Source: Eubacterium sp.
Lineage (GTDB): Bacteria > Bacillota > Clostridia > Lachnospirales > Lachnospiraceae
NCBI GenBank assembly: GCA_022791495.1
Contig: JAAVZE010000130.1
Coordinates: forward strand, 1-39,140
Length of the DNA: 39,140 nucleotides
Direction of reading: 5' to 3'
Below are positions 1-7,919 of the stretch, piece by piece (position 1 is the stretch's first letter; each line of letters starts with the position of its first letter). Made by a program: the position numbers and the translations under genes. The notes below the pieces were generated by a model, which saw only the letters and a list, made by a program, of their open reading frames with translations, had not been told where the DNA came from and made no database searches.

Positions 1-2
1 AC

Positions 3-1541
3 AGGCGGTATGCAGGGAATGAGGAAATCGTGCTAATATATGCGAACGGTTTGTTTAATCTTGCAGCGAAGCAGGAAGCAAAGGAAGCAGAGGCTACAGT
101 GGAAAAGCTGGAGAGTCTGGCGGGAGACAGGCGGTATGCAGGGAATGAGGAAATCGTGCTACTGTATGCGAATGGTCTGTTTAATCTTGCGGTGGATCAG
201 GAAGCAAAGGAAGCAGAGGTTACAGTGAAAAAGCTGGAGAGTCTGGCAGGAGACAGCCGATATGCAGAGAATGAAAATATCGTGCTACTGTATGCGAATG
301 GTCTGTTTAATCTTGCGGTGGATCAGGAGGAAAAGGAAGCAGAGGCTACGGTGAAAAAGCTGGAGAGTCTGGCAGGAGACAGTCGGTATGCAGGGAATGG
401 GGAAATCGTGCTAGAGTATGCGAAAGGCCTGGTTAATCTTGTGTTAAAGCAGGAAGTAAAGGAAGCAGGGCTTACAGTGGAAAAGCTGGAGAAGCTGGCA
501 GGAGACAGCCGGTATGCAGGGAACGGGGAAATCGTGTCAGTGTATGCGAAAGGTCTGTTTAATCTTGCAGCGGATCAGAAGGTAAAGGAAGCAGGGCTTA
601 CAGTGAAAAAGCTGGAGAAGCTGGCAGGAGACAGCCGGTATGCAGGGAACAGGGAAATCGTGTTAGAGTGTGCGAAAGGTCTGTTTAATCTTGCAATGGA
701 TCAGAAGGTAAAGGAAGCAGAACTTACAGTGGAAAAGCTGGAGAAGCTGGCAGGAGACCGCCGATATGCGAACAATGAAGAAATCGTGCTACTGTATGCG
801 AAAGGTCTGTTTAATCTTGCAACGGATCAGAAGGTAAAGGAAGCAGAGCTTACAGTGGAAAAGCTGGAGAAGCTGGCAGGAGACCGCCGATATGCGAACA
901 ATGAAGAAATCGTGCTTAGGTATGCGGAAGGTTTGTTTATCCTTGTTTCTAAACAGGAGGTAAAGGAAGCAGAGCTTACAGTGAAAAAGCTGGAGGTTTT
1001 GGCAGGAGACAGCCGGTATGCAGAGAATGAAGAAATCGTGTTACTGTATGCGAAAGGTCTGGCATGTCTTGGTTTTATTTACTACTCACAACATGATTTT
1101 TATCAAGCAGAAGAAAATTTTGCCCAGGCACATCAACTGCGCTGTCCCAATGGAAGTACAAATTTATGTTATATGATCCGCCGCCGTGAGACAAAAACTT
1201 ATTCATTGGATGAGTTTAAGGAAATACTGCTGTCCGTATGGAAAGATAAGGATGCTTTCGCGGTCATGAATATGGCGCTGTACCTTGCGGAATTTGAAGA
1301 TGACTGGCAGGGTGCGGACGATCTTATTTCCAGTCTTGCGGAGGCGGAAGATTTCAGCGGGGTTATAGACTGGTGGTCACATCTGAAAGAGCCGGAAGGT
1401 CATTTGGTAATGATCTGGCTGGAACGTAGCAGAATATGTGATCCTCGTTATATACTAGAGGGTGAAAATATACTGAAATCACTTCGTGAAAAATATCCAG
1501 GTATTCCAGACTGGATCATGGAGATCAAGAAAGAAGAATAG
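3..1541 (+). CDS. TPR-like 42-residue repeat protein, 5' truncated by window edge
   Basis: The frame is open from the first complete codon, so the true start lies upstream of the window; the GTG at 30 is internal. The visible part is eight nearly identical 42-residue units beginning YA(N/K)GLFNLA, each predicted to form helix-turn-helix pairs rich in Lys and Glu, followed by a more diverged TPR-like unit (Y-Q-A-E-E-N-F-A) and a unique C-terminal region of about 150 residues with several Trp. TPR-type solenoids bind proteins or sense ligands. In Lachnospiraceae such repeats often form the C-terminus of STAND/NLR-like ATPases, but no ATPase domain is visible here. A Walker A fragment of that kind does occur at 7664-7889. 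No signal peptide can be judged. The role is unknown. Confidence 0.8.
   Translation, partial: RRYAGNEEIVLIYANGLFNLAAKQEAKEAEATVEKLESLAGDRRYAGNEEIVLLYANGLFNLAVDQEAKEAEVTVKKLESLAGDSRYAENENIVLLYANGLFNLAVDQEEKEAEATVKKLESLAGDSRYAGNGEIVLEYAKGLVNLVLKQEVKEAGLTVEKLEKLAGDSRYAGNGEIVSVYAKGLFNLAADQKVKEAGLTVKKLEKLAGDSRYAGNREIVLECAKGLFNLAMDQKVKEAELTVEKLEKLAGDRRYANNEEIVLLYAKGLFNLATDQKVKEAELTVEKLEKLAGDRRYANNEEIVLRYAEGLFILVSKQEVKEAELTVKKLEVLAGDSRYAENEEIVLLYAKGLACLGFIYYSQHDFYQAEENFAQAHQLRCPNGSTNLCYMIRRRETKTYSLDEFKEILLSVWKDKDAFAVMNMALYLAEFEDDWQGADDLISSLAEAEDFSGVIDWWSHLKEPEGHLVMIWLERSRICDPRYILEGENILKSLREKYPGIPDWIMEIKKEE
39..1046 (+). repeat. Eight in-frame 126-bp tandem repeats
   Basis: Units begin at 39, 165, 291, 417, 543, 669, 795 and 921, exactly 126 bp apart, with no indels. 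Each encodes 42 residues. Neighbouring units are highly similar at DNA level (for example the units at 669 and 795), which points to recent expansion or homogenisation. The repeat continues off the left edge. Confidence 0.9.
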
Positions 1542-1579
1542 TTGGAATGGATTTGGCACGTCAATTATGGGGCTTTTGC

Positions 1580-1608
1580 TTGACTGAAATTGGAATATAG
1601 GTTAGTAT
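1580..1608 (+). promoter_or_regulatory. Predicted sigma-A promoter of the DJ-1/PfpI-like gene
   Basis: TTGACT at 1580-1585, a 17-bp spacer, and TAGTAT at 1603-1608, about 25 bp before the start codon at 1633. It lies after the stop of the repeat protein, so the next two genes can be transcribed on their own. Confidence 0.5.
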
Positions 1609-1632
1609 GGAGTGATAGGGAGGTAACAGAAT

Positions 1633-2232
1633 ATGAAAAAAGTCATTTTATTTGTTCTTTTACAGCAGTATGCCGATTGGGAAGCAGCCTATATTTCATC
1701 GGCCATCGCTATGTTAGGGCAGGGGCAGTATGATATTAAGACGGTATCGTTATCAAAGGATTGTGTACAATCCATAGGCGGTTTTCGGGTGGTACCGGAT
1801 TATGATATAGCGTCTGTTCCAAAGGACTACGAAGCCCTTATTCTGATTGGCGGCATGACATGGAGAAACGAAGATGCACGGCAGGTGGAAGCACTGGTAA
1901 AGGATTGTTATAAAAAAGGCAAGGTATTAGGCGGTATCTGCGATGCTTCTGGTTTTTTGGGGACAACTGGTATTTTGAATGAAGTCCTTCATACAGGCAA
2001 TGATCTGAATGACATGAAGCAATGGGCAGGATCTGCTTACACGGGAGAAGCCGGATATATTTCTAAGCAGGCAGTGAGGGATAGAAATGTTATTACAGCC
2101 AATGGCACAGCGCCTTTGGAGTTTGCAAAAGAGATTCTGCTTGCTTTAAATGCTGCAGGTGAAGATAAGATAACAGAATGGTATAATTTTCATAAATTAG
2201 GCGTTTATACGGCAGCCATGCCTAAAATGTAA
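1633..2232 (+). CDS. DJ-1/PfpI family protein (glutamine amidotransferase-like)
   Basis: A 199-residue cytosolic protein with the DJ-1/PfpI fold. It starts with a beta-strand (KKVILFVLLQQYADWE) whose Glu sits where DJ-1 proteins keep the acidic residue that activates the cysteine. The nucleophile elbow is GGICDAS, near residue 100, instead of the common AICHG, so the usual His after Cys is replaced by Asp. The family includes deglycases, proteases, chaperones and uncharacterised hydrolases, so the substrate cannot be assigned. The start is supported by a GGGAGG ribosome site 8 nt upstream. The next small gene follows after 21 bp with its own ribosome site, so the two probably share a transcript. 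Confidence 0.85.
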   Translation: MKKVILFVLLQQYADWEAAYISSAIAMLGQGQYDIKTVSLSKDCVQSIGGFRVVPDYDIASVPKDYEALILIGGMTWRNEDARQVEALVKDCYKKGKVLGGICDASGFLGTTGILNEVLHTGNDLNDMKQWAGSAYTGEAGYISKQAVRDRNVITANGTAPLEFAKEILLALNAAGEDKITEWYNFHKLGVYTAAMPKM

Positions 2233-2253
2233 TATTGCAGAAGGAGAAAGCCA

Positions 2254-2469
2254 ATGAGTAAATATAATACCTTATGGGAATATGTACAGAGACAGGGATC
2301 TCAATCATTTAAACTTACTTTCGATGAAATACAAAATATCACCGGCCTCCCCATTGACCATTCCTTTTTAAACTACAAAAAAGAACTGATGGAATATGGT
2401 TATCAGGTGGGAAAAATATCCATGAAGGATCAGACCGTTATGTTTGAAAAGATGGAAGAGAAAAGGTGA
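2254..2469 (+). CDS. Small conserved protein, DUF7662-like
   Basis: A 71-residue protein with the pattern SKY-x-x-LWEYV, then LTFDEI-x-x-ITG-PIDHSFL and KKEL-EYGY-VGKIS. This resembles a family of small uncharacterised bacterial proteins (DUF7662-like) that look like short winged-helix or nucleic-acid-associated proteins. The family name is from memory and no function is known. AGGAGA lies 8 nt before the ATG. It follows the DJ-1-like gene by 21 bp and is probably co-transcribed with it. There is no signal peptide or membrane segment. Confidence 0.75.
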   Translation: MSKYNTLWEYVQRQGSQSFKLTFDEIQNITGLPIDHSFLNYKKELMEYGYQVGKISMKDQTVMFEKMEEKR

Positions 2470-2505
2470 GAGTGATAAGGAAAGGGGAATTTTGGAAATG
2501 GTAAA

Positions 2506-3069
2506 TTACCCCACTATTCTCCTTATGATATCTTCACCGTTTTCTTTTAGCCAGATCTTACTATTCTCATAGTCTGACATGATTTTTGCCACTTCTGACC
2601 AGAATCTGGGGGAGTGGTTCATTTCTTTCCGGTGGCATAATTCGTGAACTACCACATAATTCTGGACCGCTTCTGGCGTCAGCATCAACAGGCAGTTAAA
2701 ATTGAGGTTTCCCTTCCCGCTGCAACTTCCCCACCTGGTTTTCTGGCAGCGGATGGTGATCCGTCCGTAATCCACACCGATCTTTTCAGCATAAAAACGA
2801 ACTTTGTCTGGAATTACCTGCATTGCCTGATCTGCCAGAGCGCGGATGTCTTGCTGGCTAAGCCGTTGAACCGGGGGTTCCTGCGCCTTCTTTTGCTGTC
2901 TCTCTTTCATCCGGGCTCTGTGTTTGGTGATCCAGTCAGATTTCTTTTTTAGAAAATCTGCGATTTCTGCATTCGTCATGGAATAAGGGGCGCGCACCTG
3001 GATGTGTCCGTCCCTGCATATTTTAAGTTCTATCGTTCTGCGGTTACTCTTTATGATTTCTGGATTCAT
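2506..3069 (-). CDS. YgjP-like (M48-type) zinc metallopeptidase
   Basis: A 187-residue cytosolic protein of the YgjP / DUF45 metal-dependent hydrolase family. The zinc site VVHELCHRKEMNHSPRFW contains HELCH and the downstream NHSPRFW that is typical of this family. Before it comes the usual RWGSCS-GKGNLNFN segment. The N-terminal half, with basic helices (KKKSDWITKHRARMKERQ), is also family-typical. Its substrate is unknown in bacteria; the fold is related to SprT and M48 peptidases. It starts 14 bp after the end of the upstream lipoprotein gene on the same strand, and no clear ribosome site is visible, so it may be translationally coupled to that gene. Confidence 0.88.
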   Translation of the reverse strand: MNPEIIKSNRRTIELKICRDGHIQVRAPYSMTNAEIADFLKKKSDWITKHRARMKERQQKKAQEPPVQRLSQQDIRALADQAMQVIPDKVRFYAEKIGVDYGRITIRCQKTRWGSCSGKGNLNFNCLLMLTPEAVQNYVVVHELCHRKEMNHSPRFWSEVAKIMSDYENSKIWLKENGEDIIRRIVG

Positions 3070-3083
3070 TGCATTTTTAGTAG

Positions 3084-4009
3084 TTATTCAGTCCATTGAA
3101 TCGAAGTGACTCTGCCGTTTTCAAAATAAATATATCTGTAAATGGAATATACCCACTGTTCTCTTGTTCCCCATGGATATTCAGTTATATTCTTTCTAAC
3201 CGGTTTGCCCCAGGAGGAGGCCTCCACTTCGCTAGCCGTCATGCCGATTTGAGGGTTGGGCTTTTCTATGCTTTCTTGAAAACTTTCTTCTTCTTGAGAA
3301 CTTTTTTCCTCTTCTTTCTCTTTTTCTAAATTTTCTTTATATTTTTTCACAGCTTCTTTATAATCTGCTAAACCTTGTTTGCTAAATAAGTTTACGTCTT
3401 CACTTTCATGTGCATCATAAACTTCATAGGATAATTCTCCGTAGAATAGGGTGTCACTACCGTTACTGGCTGAAAGAATATAATCTACTTTACCGTTATG
3501 AACAATAGCAATCTTGTTTGTTGTACATCGTTTCTTACTTATCTTTCCAGTATAATTTGCAACTTTGTCTTTCCAGTTTTTTGAAGTATAATGTAATTTA
3601 ACTTTGACTGTATTACCTGATACTATAATTCGATCTTTGTCTTCGTCATCAGTCCATTTTTTCTGTTTTTTTAATTCAGATAATAAAACTTTTTTAATTA
3701 GGCTGAATAAATCAGGAAATTTGTTTACATGAGCACATAGTGATTTTAATATATCATAAGCTTCATTATACTGCTGTTTTTAATTAACTCTTTTGCTGTA
3801 TCATACTTTAGTTTCCGTATTTCAGCAGGATCCCTGCTGATCTCTTTAGAAGTGGCCTTATTTGATGGCTCCGCTTTTGTGCCCCGTTCGTCATTGGTTT
3901 GAATACTAACTGCGCTGTTTGTAACTGGCGCTGTATGTTCGGGTTCTTTCTCCGTACATCCGATCAGTAAAATCGAACACAAAGTGCATATCAAAATAAT
4001 TTTTCTCAT
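3084..4009 (-). pseudogene. Lipoprotein gene with a single frameshift
   Basis: The N-terminal part (from ATG at 4009, GGAGG 5 nt upstream) encodes a lipoprotein signal MRKIILICTLCSILLIGC with lipobox Cys, then a Thr/Ser/Lys-rich stalk. That frame stops at 3746. The shifted frame is open from about 3780 down to 3084 with no start codon in its first 430 bp, and it reads as normal coding sequence: after AKELIK it continues QQYNEAYDILKSL and later has a basic, Tyr-rich domain, a Lys/Glu-rich helix and a C-terminal SmpA/BamE-like end with Trp residues (WGTREQWVY). One extra A in the five-A run near 3781-3785 would restore a protein of about 310 residues. So this is a recent 1-nt loss or a sequencing error. 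The intact protein would be a surface lipoprotein of unknown function. Confidence 0.75.
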
Positions 4010-4160
4010 AATTTCCTCCAATTTTTCATTTGTAAAGGATATTTACTGCTGTTTTTTTCTTTTATTAAACTATATCATAACCTTATATGCAATACAACAA
4101 TAATTGTGGATCTGGTCATACTCCACTTTTCAGTAACACATTTCCAGAAAATAATATACC

Positions 4161-4210
4161 TTGACAAACATACCGTTAGTATGATAACATAGATACATAC
4201 TAACAGTATG
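4161..4210 (+). promoter_or_regulatory. tetR-MFS promoter with two 15-bp TetR-type operators
   Basis: TTGACA at 4161-4166 and TAACAT at 4185-4190 (18-bp spacer) form the promoter. Operator 1 is CATACCGTTAGTATG (4169-4183), filling the spacer; operator 2 is CATACTAACAGTATG (4196-4210), just past the start of transcription. Operator 2 is a perfect 6-3-6 inverted repeat, and operator 1 matches its reverse complement at 14 of 15 positions. A TetR dimer bound at either site would block polymerase, so autorepression is expected. Confidence 0.8.
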
Positions 4211-4231
4211 TAAAAGCGAGGTGAAGAAACA

Positions 4232-4885
4232 GTGGCAAGAAATAAGCATCCAGAAGAAACGGTTCAATTGATACTGGACGTCGCCTATCGTCTATTTATG
4301 GAGAAGGGCTATGAACGCACGTCGATTCAAGATATTATTGATCAATTAGGCGGGCTTAGCAAAGGCGCTATTTATCATCATTTTAAGTCCAAAGAAGACA
4401 TTTTGATTGCTGTTACCGACAGAATGACGGCAGAATCCAACCAAATGCTCGCCGTCATCCGTGATCGTACTGACCTTTGTGGAAAAGATAAGCTGAAGAC
4501 GATCTTTAAAGAATCCATCAACCGGCCTGTGCAGAATGATATTTTTACTGTGGTTCCGAATTTTCATAATAATCCCAGGCTTCTTTTCAGCCTGCTGCAT
4601 GAAACGGTAGAAGAGGTGGCGCCAAACTATCTTCTGCCTATTATCAGACAGGGCATTTCAGATGGTTCTATTGAGACGGATTATCCAGAACAGCTGGCAG
4701 AGATGATTTTATTTGTGGCAAATGTCTGGATGAATCCAATGATATTTGATGATACAGAGGAAGAATCTTATCGTAAGATCATGGTATTCAGCCAGATGAT
4801 GCAGAGCTTTGGACTAGATATTGTAGACGAAGAAATGTCAGATCGGCTGCAGGAGCTGACAGCTATCTACCAGAAGAACAAATAA
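4232..4885 (+). CDS. TetR/AcrR family transcriptional regulator
   Basis: A 217-residue DNA-binding repressor. The N-terminal helix-turn-helix is typical: ILDVAYRLFMEKGYERTS, then IQDIIDQLGGLSKGAIYHHF and KSKEDIL. The C-terminal 150 residues are all-helical, as expected for the ligand-binding and dimer domain. The start is GTG at 4232, with GAGGTG 8 nt upstream. It is followed 19 bp later by an MFS exporter, so the likely role is local repressor of that exporter and of itself through the two operators just upstream. A remnant of its 3' end (4831-4873) is repeated at 15811-15853. Confidence 0.93.
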   Translation: MARNKHPEETVQLILDVAYRLFMEKGYERTSIQDIIDQLGGLSKGAIYHHFKSKEDILIAVTDRMTAESNQMLAVIRDRTDLCGKDKLKTIFKESINRPVQNDIFTVVPNFHNNPRLLFSLLHETVEEVAPNYLLPIIRQGISDGSIETDYPEQLAEMILFVANVWMNPMIFDDTEEESYRKIMVFSQMMQSFGLDIVDEEMSDRLQELTAIYQKNK

Positions 4886-4904
4886 ACAACAGGGGGATTT
4901 ATGT

Positions 4905-6152
4905 ATGAATCAAAAACTTTTTTCAAAAGATTTCACACTCGTTCTTATCGGGCAGATCATTTCACTATTTGGCAACGCTGCATTAAGATTTGCGCTGCCT
5001 CTGTACCTGCTGAATCTGACCGGTTCCTCAGCGCTCTACGGAACGGTTACGGCGTGTGCTTTTATTCCTGCTATTTTACTGTCACCCATCGGGGGGATTA
5101 TTGCGGACAGGGTAAATAAGAGAAATGTAATGGTGATCCTGGATTTCTTTACGGCAGCAGTTATTTTGGCATGTTCTCTGCTTATGGACGGAGTAAATAT
5201 CGTTGTTTTGCTGACGGTTACGCTGATGCTTCTATACGGCATAGCCAGTGCGTATCAGCCTTCCGTGCAGGCAAGCATACCAGCATTGGTAACCCAGGAT
5301 CATTTTATGGTGGCAAATTCCTTGATCAATACCATAACCTCTTTTGCTTCTTTGCTCGGTCCTGTTCTGGGAGGCATCTTGTACAGTGCATATGGATTGA
5401 AGCCTGTATTGTGGGTATGCATGGTATGTTTTGCCCTTTCCGCAGTGATGGAACTTTTTATTAAGATACCATACCAAAAACAGGCTCTGGATGGAACCAT
5501 ATGGAAAACAGTCAAAAATGATTTTGGTCAAAGTGTCCGGTTCATCCGGAGAGATAAGCCCGTGATCGGACAGTGCCTTTTGGTAATCTGTGGCATCAAT
5601 CTGTTTTTGTCCGCTATGATGATTGTGGCGTTACCCTATCTTGTAACAGAGGTATTGGATTTAGAGGTGGTACAGGCAAACAGACTGTATGGCTTTGCCC
5701 AGGGGGCGCTGGGAGCGGGAGGACTGGCAGGAGGAATCTGTGCAGGTATTTTTGCAAAGAAACTATCCATTCAAAAATCCGGTAATCTCATCATGGTATG
5801 TGCTTTATGCGTGTTTCCCATTGGATCTGCATTGATTCTGTCTGCTTCCGGCATCGTGAACTATGTTGTGATTACTTTATGCTGTTTTGGCATTATGGTA
5901 TGTTCCACAATCCTGACGGTGCAGATGATGTCTTTTATCCAGGCAGAAACCCCGCAAAATTTAATCGGAAAGGTGATTGCTGTCATCCTTACCGTTTCTA
6001 TGTGTGCCCAGCCCCTGGGGAATGCATTCTATGGTGTCCTGTTTCAGATCTGCAGAGGATTTGAGTATGCGGTGGTTTTGTTTTCCGGTGCGGTGTCCCT
6101 AATGATCGCCATGGGTGCCAGGAAGATTTTTGGAAGAATAGAGCAGGAGTAA
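4905..6152 (+). CDS. MFS drug-efflux-type transporter
   Basis: A 415-residue major facilitator protein with about 12 predicted membrane segments. Family signs are the start FTLVLIGQIISLFGNAALRF, the TM2-TM3 loop GGIIADRVNKRNVMVILD (the classic G-x-x-x-D-R-x-x-R/K-R motif A), and an acidic/basic central loop before TM7. Its length and pattern fit the MFS_3 / macrolide-efflux-like exporters, but the substrate cannot be inferred. ATG at 4905 is chosen over the out-of-frame ATG at 4901; AGGGGG lies 9 nt upstream. It is second in a tetR-MFS-SHOCT gene row and is presumably induced when TetR binds a ligand. Heavily deleted remnants of a second copy lie at 15854-16059. Confidence 0.9.
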   Translation: MNQKLFSKDFTLVLIGQIISLFGNAALRFALPLYLLNLTGSSALYGTVTACAFIPAILLSPIGGIIADRVNKRNVMVILDFFTAAVILACSLLMDGVNIVVLLTVTLMLLYGIASAYQPSVQASIPALVTQDHFMVANSLINTITSFASLLGPVLGGILYSAYGLKPVLWVCMVCFALSAVMELFIKIPYQKQALDGTIWKTVKNDFGQSVRFIRRDKPVIGQCLLVICGINLFLSAMMIVALPYLVTEVLDLEVVQANRLYGFAQGALGAGGLAGGICAGIFAKKLSIQKSGNLIMVCALCVFPIGSALILSASGIVNYVVITLCCFGIMVCSTILTVQMMSFIQAETPQNLIGKVIAVILTVSMCAQPLGNAFYGVLFQICRGFEYAVVLFSGAVSLMIAMGARKIFGRIEQE

Positions 6153-6212
6153 AAAGCAGGTATATTCCCTGATATTATCTGAAGCCAAATAATATTTTAA
6201 AGGAGAAGAGCA

Positions 6213-7352
6213 ATGGAGAGAATAACAAAAAATTATAAAGGATCCAGGTTTAGTAGTTACAACATAGAAGTCACAGAGTTTTATAATTTTAGGATTTTTA
6301 TGAGAGGATTTATTAATAACGAATATGCAACAACTTGTTTTGAAGCCGATGATATTTTTCAGATTGAACTTTCAGAGTATAAAAAAACTAAGGCGGTAGT
6401 TGTTTTAGGGAAAGATGAGGAAAATAATCAAATTTCGATTTATCTTCCCGAATTTGATGTTGCCGAAGTACAGGAATATGTTGACAGGGTAAAGAAAGAG
6501 AAAGAAAAAGATGAAGAGGAGAAAATAACAAGAGCACAAAAAAGAAAAGAAGAAGCGATTGAGTATCAAAAAAGAGAAGAGGAAATACTGTTATTTGTAA
6601 AAGAGCAGTATCATGATATAAAGGACAGTGAGCCGGTCTATATATTTGAAGAAAATGACGATTATGTCACTTTTATGTATATAGATAAAGCAAAGAGTAT
6701 AACAATAAAATCAGTAAATAAATTAAAAAAAGAGATGGTTGCCTCTACAGTTAAATATGAACATATCCATTATTACGAAAAAGCAGGAGCGATACATTAT
6801 GTTACAGATTTTAATGTTGAATACCAAACACAGCTATTAGCCGGAAGTTTTGTGCCAGGTAAGCTGAAACTTACGCCGGCAGTTGTAGGTGGCTTGATTT
6901 TCGGACCGATGGGGATGGCTGTAGGTGCAATGATGGGATATGAGTCCTCCCATTTTGATATATTAGATAGCCCGCAGCGGACAGAAATAAATTCAAAAAT
7001 AAATAAAATTGATGATAGAAGTATTATTTTAAATTATTATTCAGAAAAGCATAAACAGTATATGGATATTGAACTTCCACAGGAAACATATAATTTACTG
7101 CAGACGCATCTGGCGGAAAAAAAATATGATATTGTACTAGAAGCGGAAAAGAGAAAATATGTTTCTGATATGAATCGTGATCCATCTGTGCAAAGGATAG
7201 AAGAAGCGCCTAAAACACGGATTGAGGATAAAAAAATGTCCTTGGAAGAATTTGAAGTCGCAGCAAAGAAACTTAAAATTATGTTTGAGAATAATCTGAT
7301 CTCAGAAGAGGAGTTTACAACTCAAAAAATGAAACTTTTTGATCATATTTGA
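6213..7352 (+). CDS. SHOCT-domain protein of unknown function
   Basis: A 379-residue protein. Residues 1-90 form a beta-rich domain. Residues about 90-125 are a highly charged Lys/Glu coiled coil. Residues about 223-247 are a Gly-rich hydrophobic hairpin (VVGGLIFGPMGMAVGAMMGY) of the kind seen in glycine-zipper membrane segments. The last 35 residues match the SHOCT pattern: SLEEFEVAAKKLKIMFENNL, then ISEEEFTTQKMKLF. SHOCT domains are short C-terminal helical pairs found on many bacterial proteins, often membrane-associated. GGAGAAG lies 6 nt before the ATG. It lies 60 bp after the MFS gene. Copy B has lost this gene completely. AT content is higher than in the MFS gene. The molecular role is unknown. 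Confidence 0.8.
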   Translation: MERITKNYKGSRFSSYNIEVTEFYNFRIFMRGFINNEYATTCFEADDIFQIELSEYKKTKAVVVLGKDEENNQISIYLPEFDVAEVQEYVDRVKKEKEKDEEEKITRAQKRKEEAIEYQKREEEILLFVKEQYHDIKDSEPVYIFEENDDYVTFMYIDKAKSITIKSVNKLKKEMVASTVKYEHIHYYEKAGAIHYVTDFNVEYQTQLLAGSFVPGKLKLTPAVVGGLIFGPMGMAVGAMMGYESSHFDILDSPQRTEINSKINKIDDRSIILNYYSEKHKQYMDIELPQETYNLLQTHLAEKKYDIVLEAEKRKYVSDMNRDPSVQRIEEAPKTRIEDKKMSLEEFEVAAKKLKIMFENNLISEEEFTTQKMKLFDHI

Positions 7353-7371
7353 AGCATCTCAGTATCCGTTA

Positions 7372-7400
7372 TTGTTAATGAAATCCTTCCTTGTTATAAT
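7372..7400 (+). promoter_or_regulatory. Copy-A GH43 promoter (TTGTTA-17-TATAAT)
   Basis: TTGTTA 7372-7377 and TATAAT 7395-7400 with a 17-bp spacer. The same promoter and about 100 bp of leader are repeated at 16125-16259 before the intact GH43 gene, so this is the orphaned promoter of the broken copy. Confidence 0.65.
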
Positions 7401-7499
7401 AGTATTAATCATTTACTGTAAAAGTAAAGCATGGAGCAGTCGATGGTTACGAATGGTGCTACTAAAAGCAGCAAGTCAGCTTAGGCAGAGGGAGGTAAT

Positions 7500-7889
7500 G
7501 TGAATAAAAAGTACTTTAAAAGAATACTGGTGGTTTCCCTTGCTGTGTGCATAGGCACGTTGTATGGAAAGAGATGCAGTTTGCCGGAGAGCATAAATGT
7601 GAAAGCAGAAAATCCCATTGTGCAGACAATGTATACGGCGGATCCTTCGCCCATCGTAGTCGTATTTTTAGATCGTGGGGATCCTGTGTTTTTTACCGCT
7701 GTCAATGGTCCTGCGGGTGCAGGAAAAAGTAAATTTCTATACGAGTATGTGAAAGGATTGTCTGCCAATCCAAACTGGAAATGCCTGTTTATCCAGAACA
7801 GAAAAGCCCTGGAGATATTTGCAGGTCTTTGTGAGTGGAAATATCCGGTCAATCTGCTATGGGACCAGCTTATGTCTTTGAGGTACTAA
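7500..7889 (+). pseudogene. Chimeric gene remnant: GH43 signal region joined to a P-loop ATPase fragment
   Basis: Residues 1-54 are the duplicate of the start of the GH43 protein at 16260: a signal peptide and the propeller start QTMYTADPSPIV. Homology ends at 7662. The frame then continues in unrelated sequence with GDPVFFTAVNGPAGAGKS, a Walker A motif (G-x4-GKS), followed by KFLYEYVKGL and a strand-helix pattern like the start of a STAND/NLR-type NTPase. It ends at TAA 7889, about 68 residues after the P-loop begins. Translation is possible (GGAGG, then GTG 7500), but a secreted fragment of an ATPase makes no sense, so this is a rearrangement scar. The copy-A leader carries a 12-nt insertion relative to copy B and a 27-nt stretch identical to the GH32 gene. 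Confidence 0.75.
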
Positions 7890-7919
7890 TTGACTAAGCC
7901 AGTTATAAAAAATTATTAT

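Larger units (their letters stand above)
4831..7662 (+). repeat. Duplicated segment, copy A (matches copy B at 15811-16407)
   Basis: Copy A keeps the TetR 3' end, whole MFS gene, SHOCT gene, GH43 promoter and GH43 signal region, but its GH43 reading frame leaves the shared sequence at 7662. Matching blocks: 4831-4873 with 15811-15853; 5005-5051 with 15854-15900; 5223-5240 with 15901-15918; about 6011-6160 with 15919-16068; about 7339-7662 with 16070-16407. Confidence 0.85.

Noticed and set aside
39-1046. CRISPR-like array
   Set aside because: The repeats are 126 bp, contiguous, in frame and coding, with no spacers.
3779-3789. Programmed -1 frameshift in the lipoprotein gene
   Set aside because: The heptamer reads T-AAA-AAC in the zero frame, so the first codon cannot re-pair after slipping, and no clear downstream stem was seen. 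A one-base loss is simpler.
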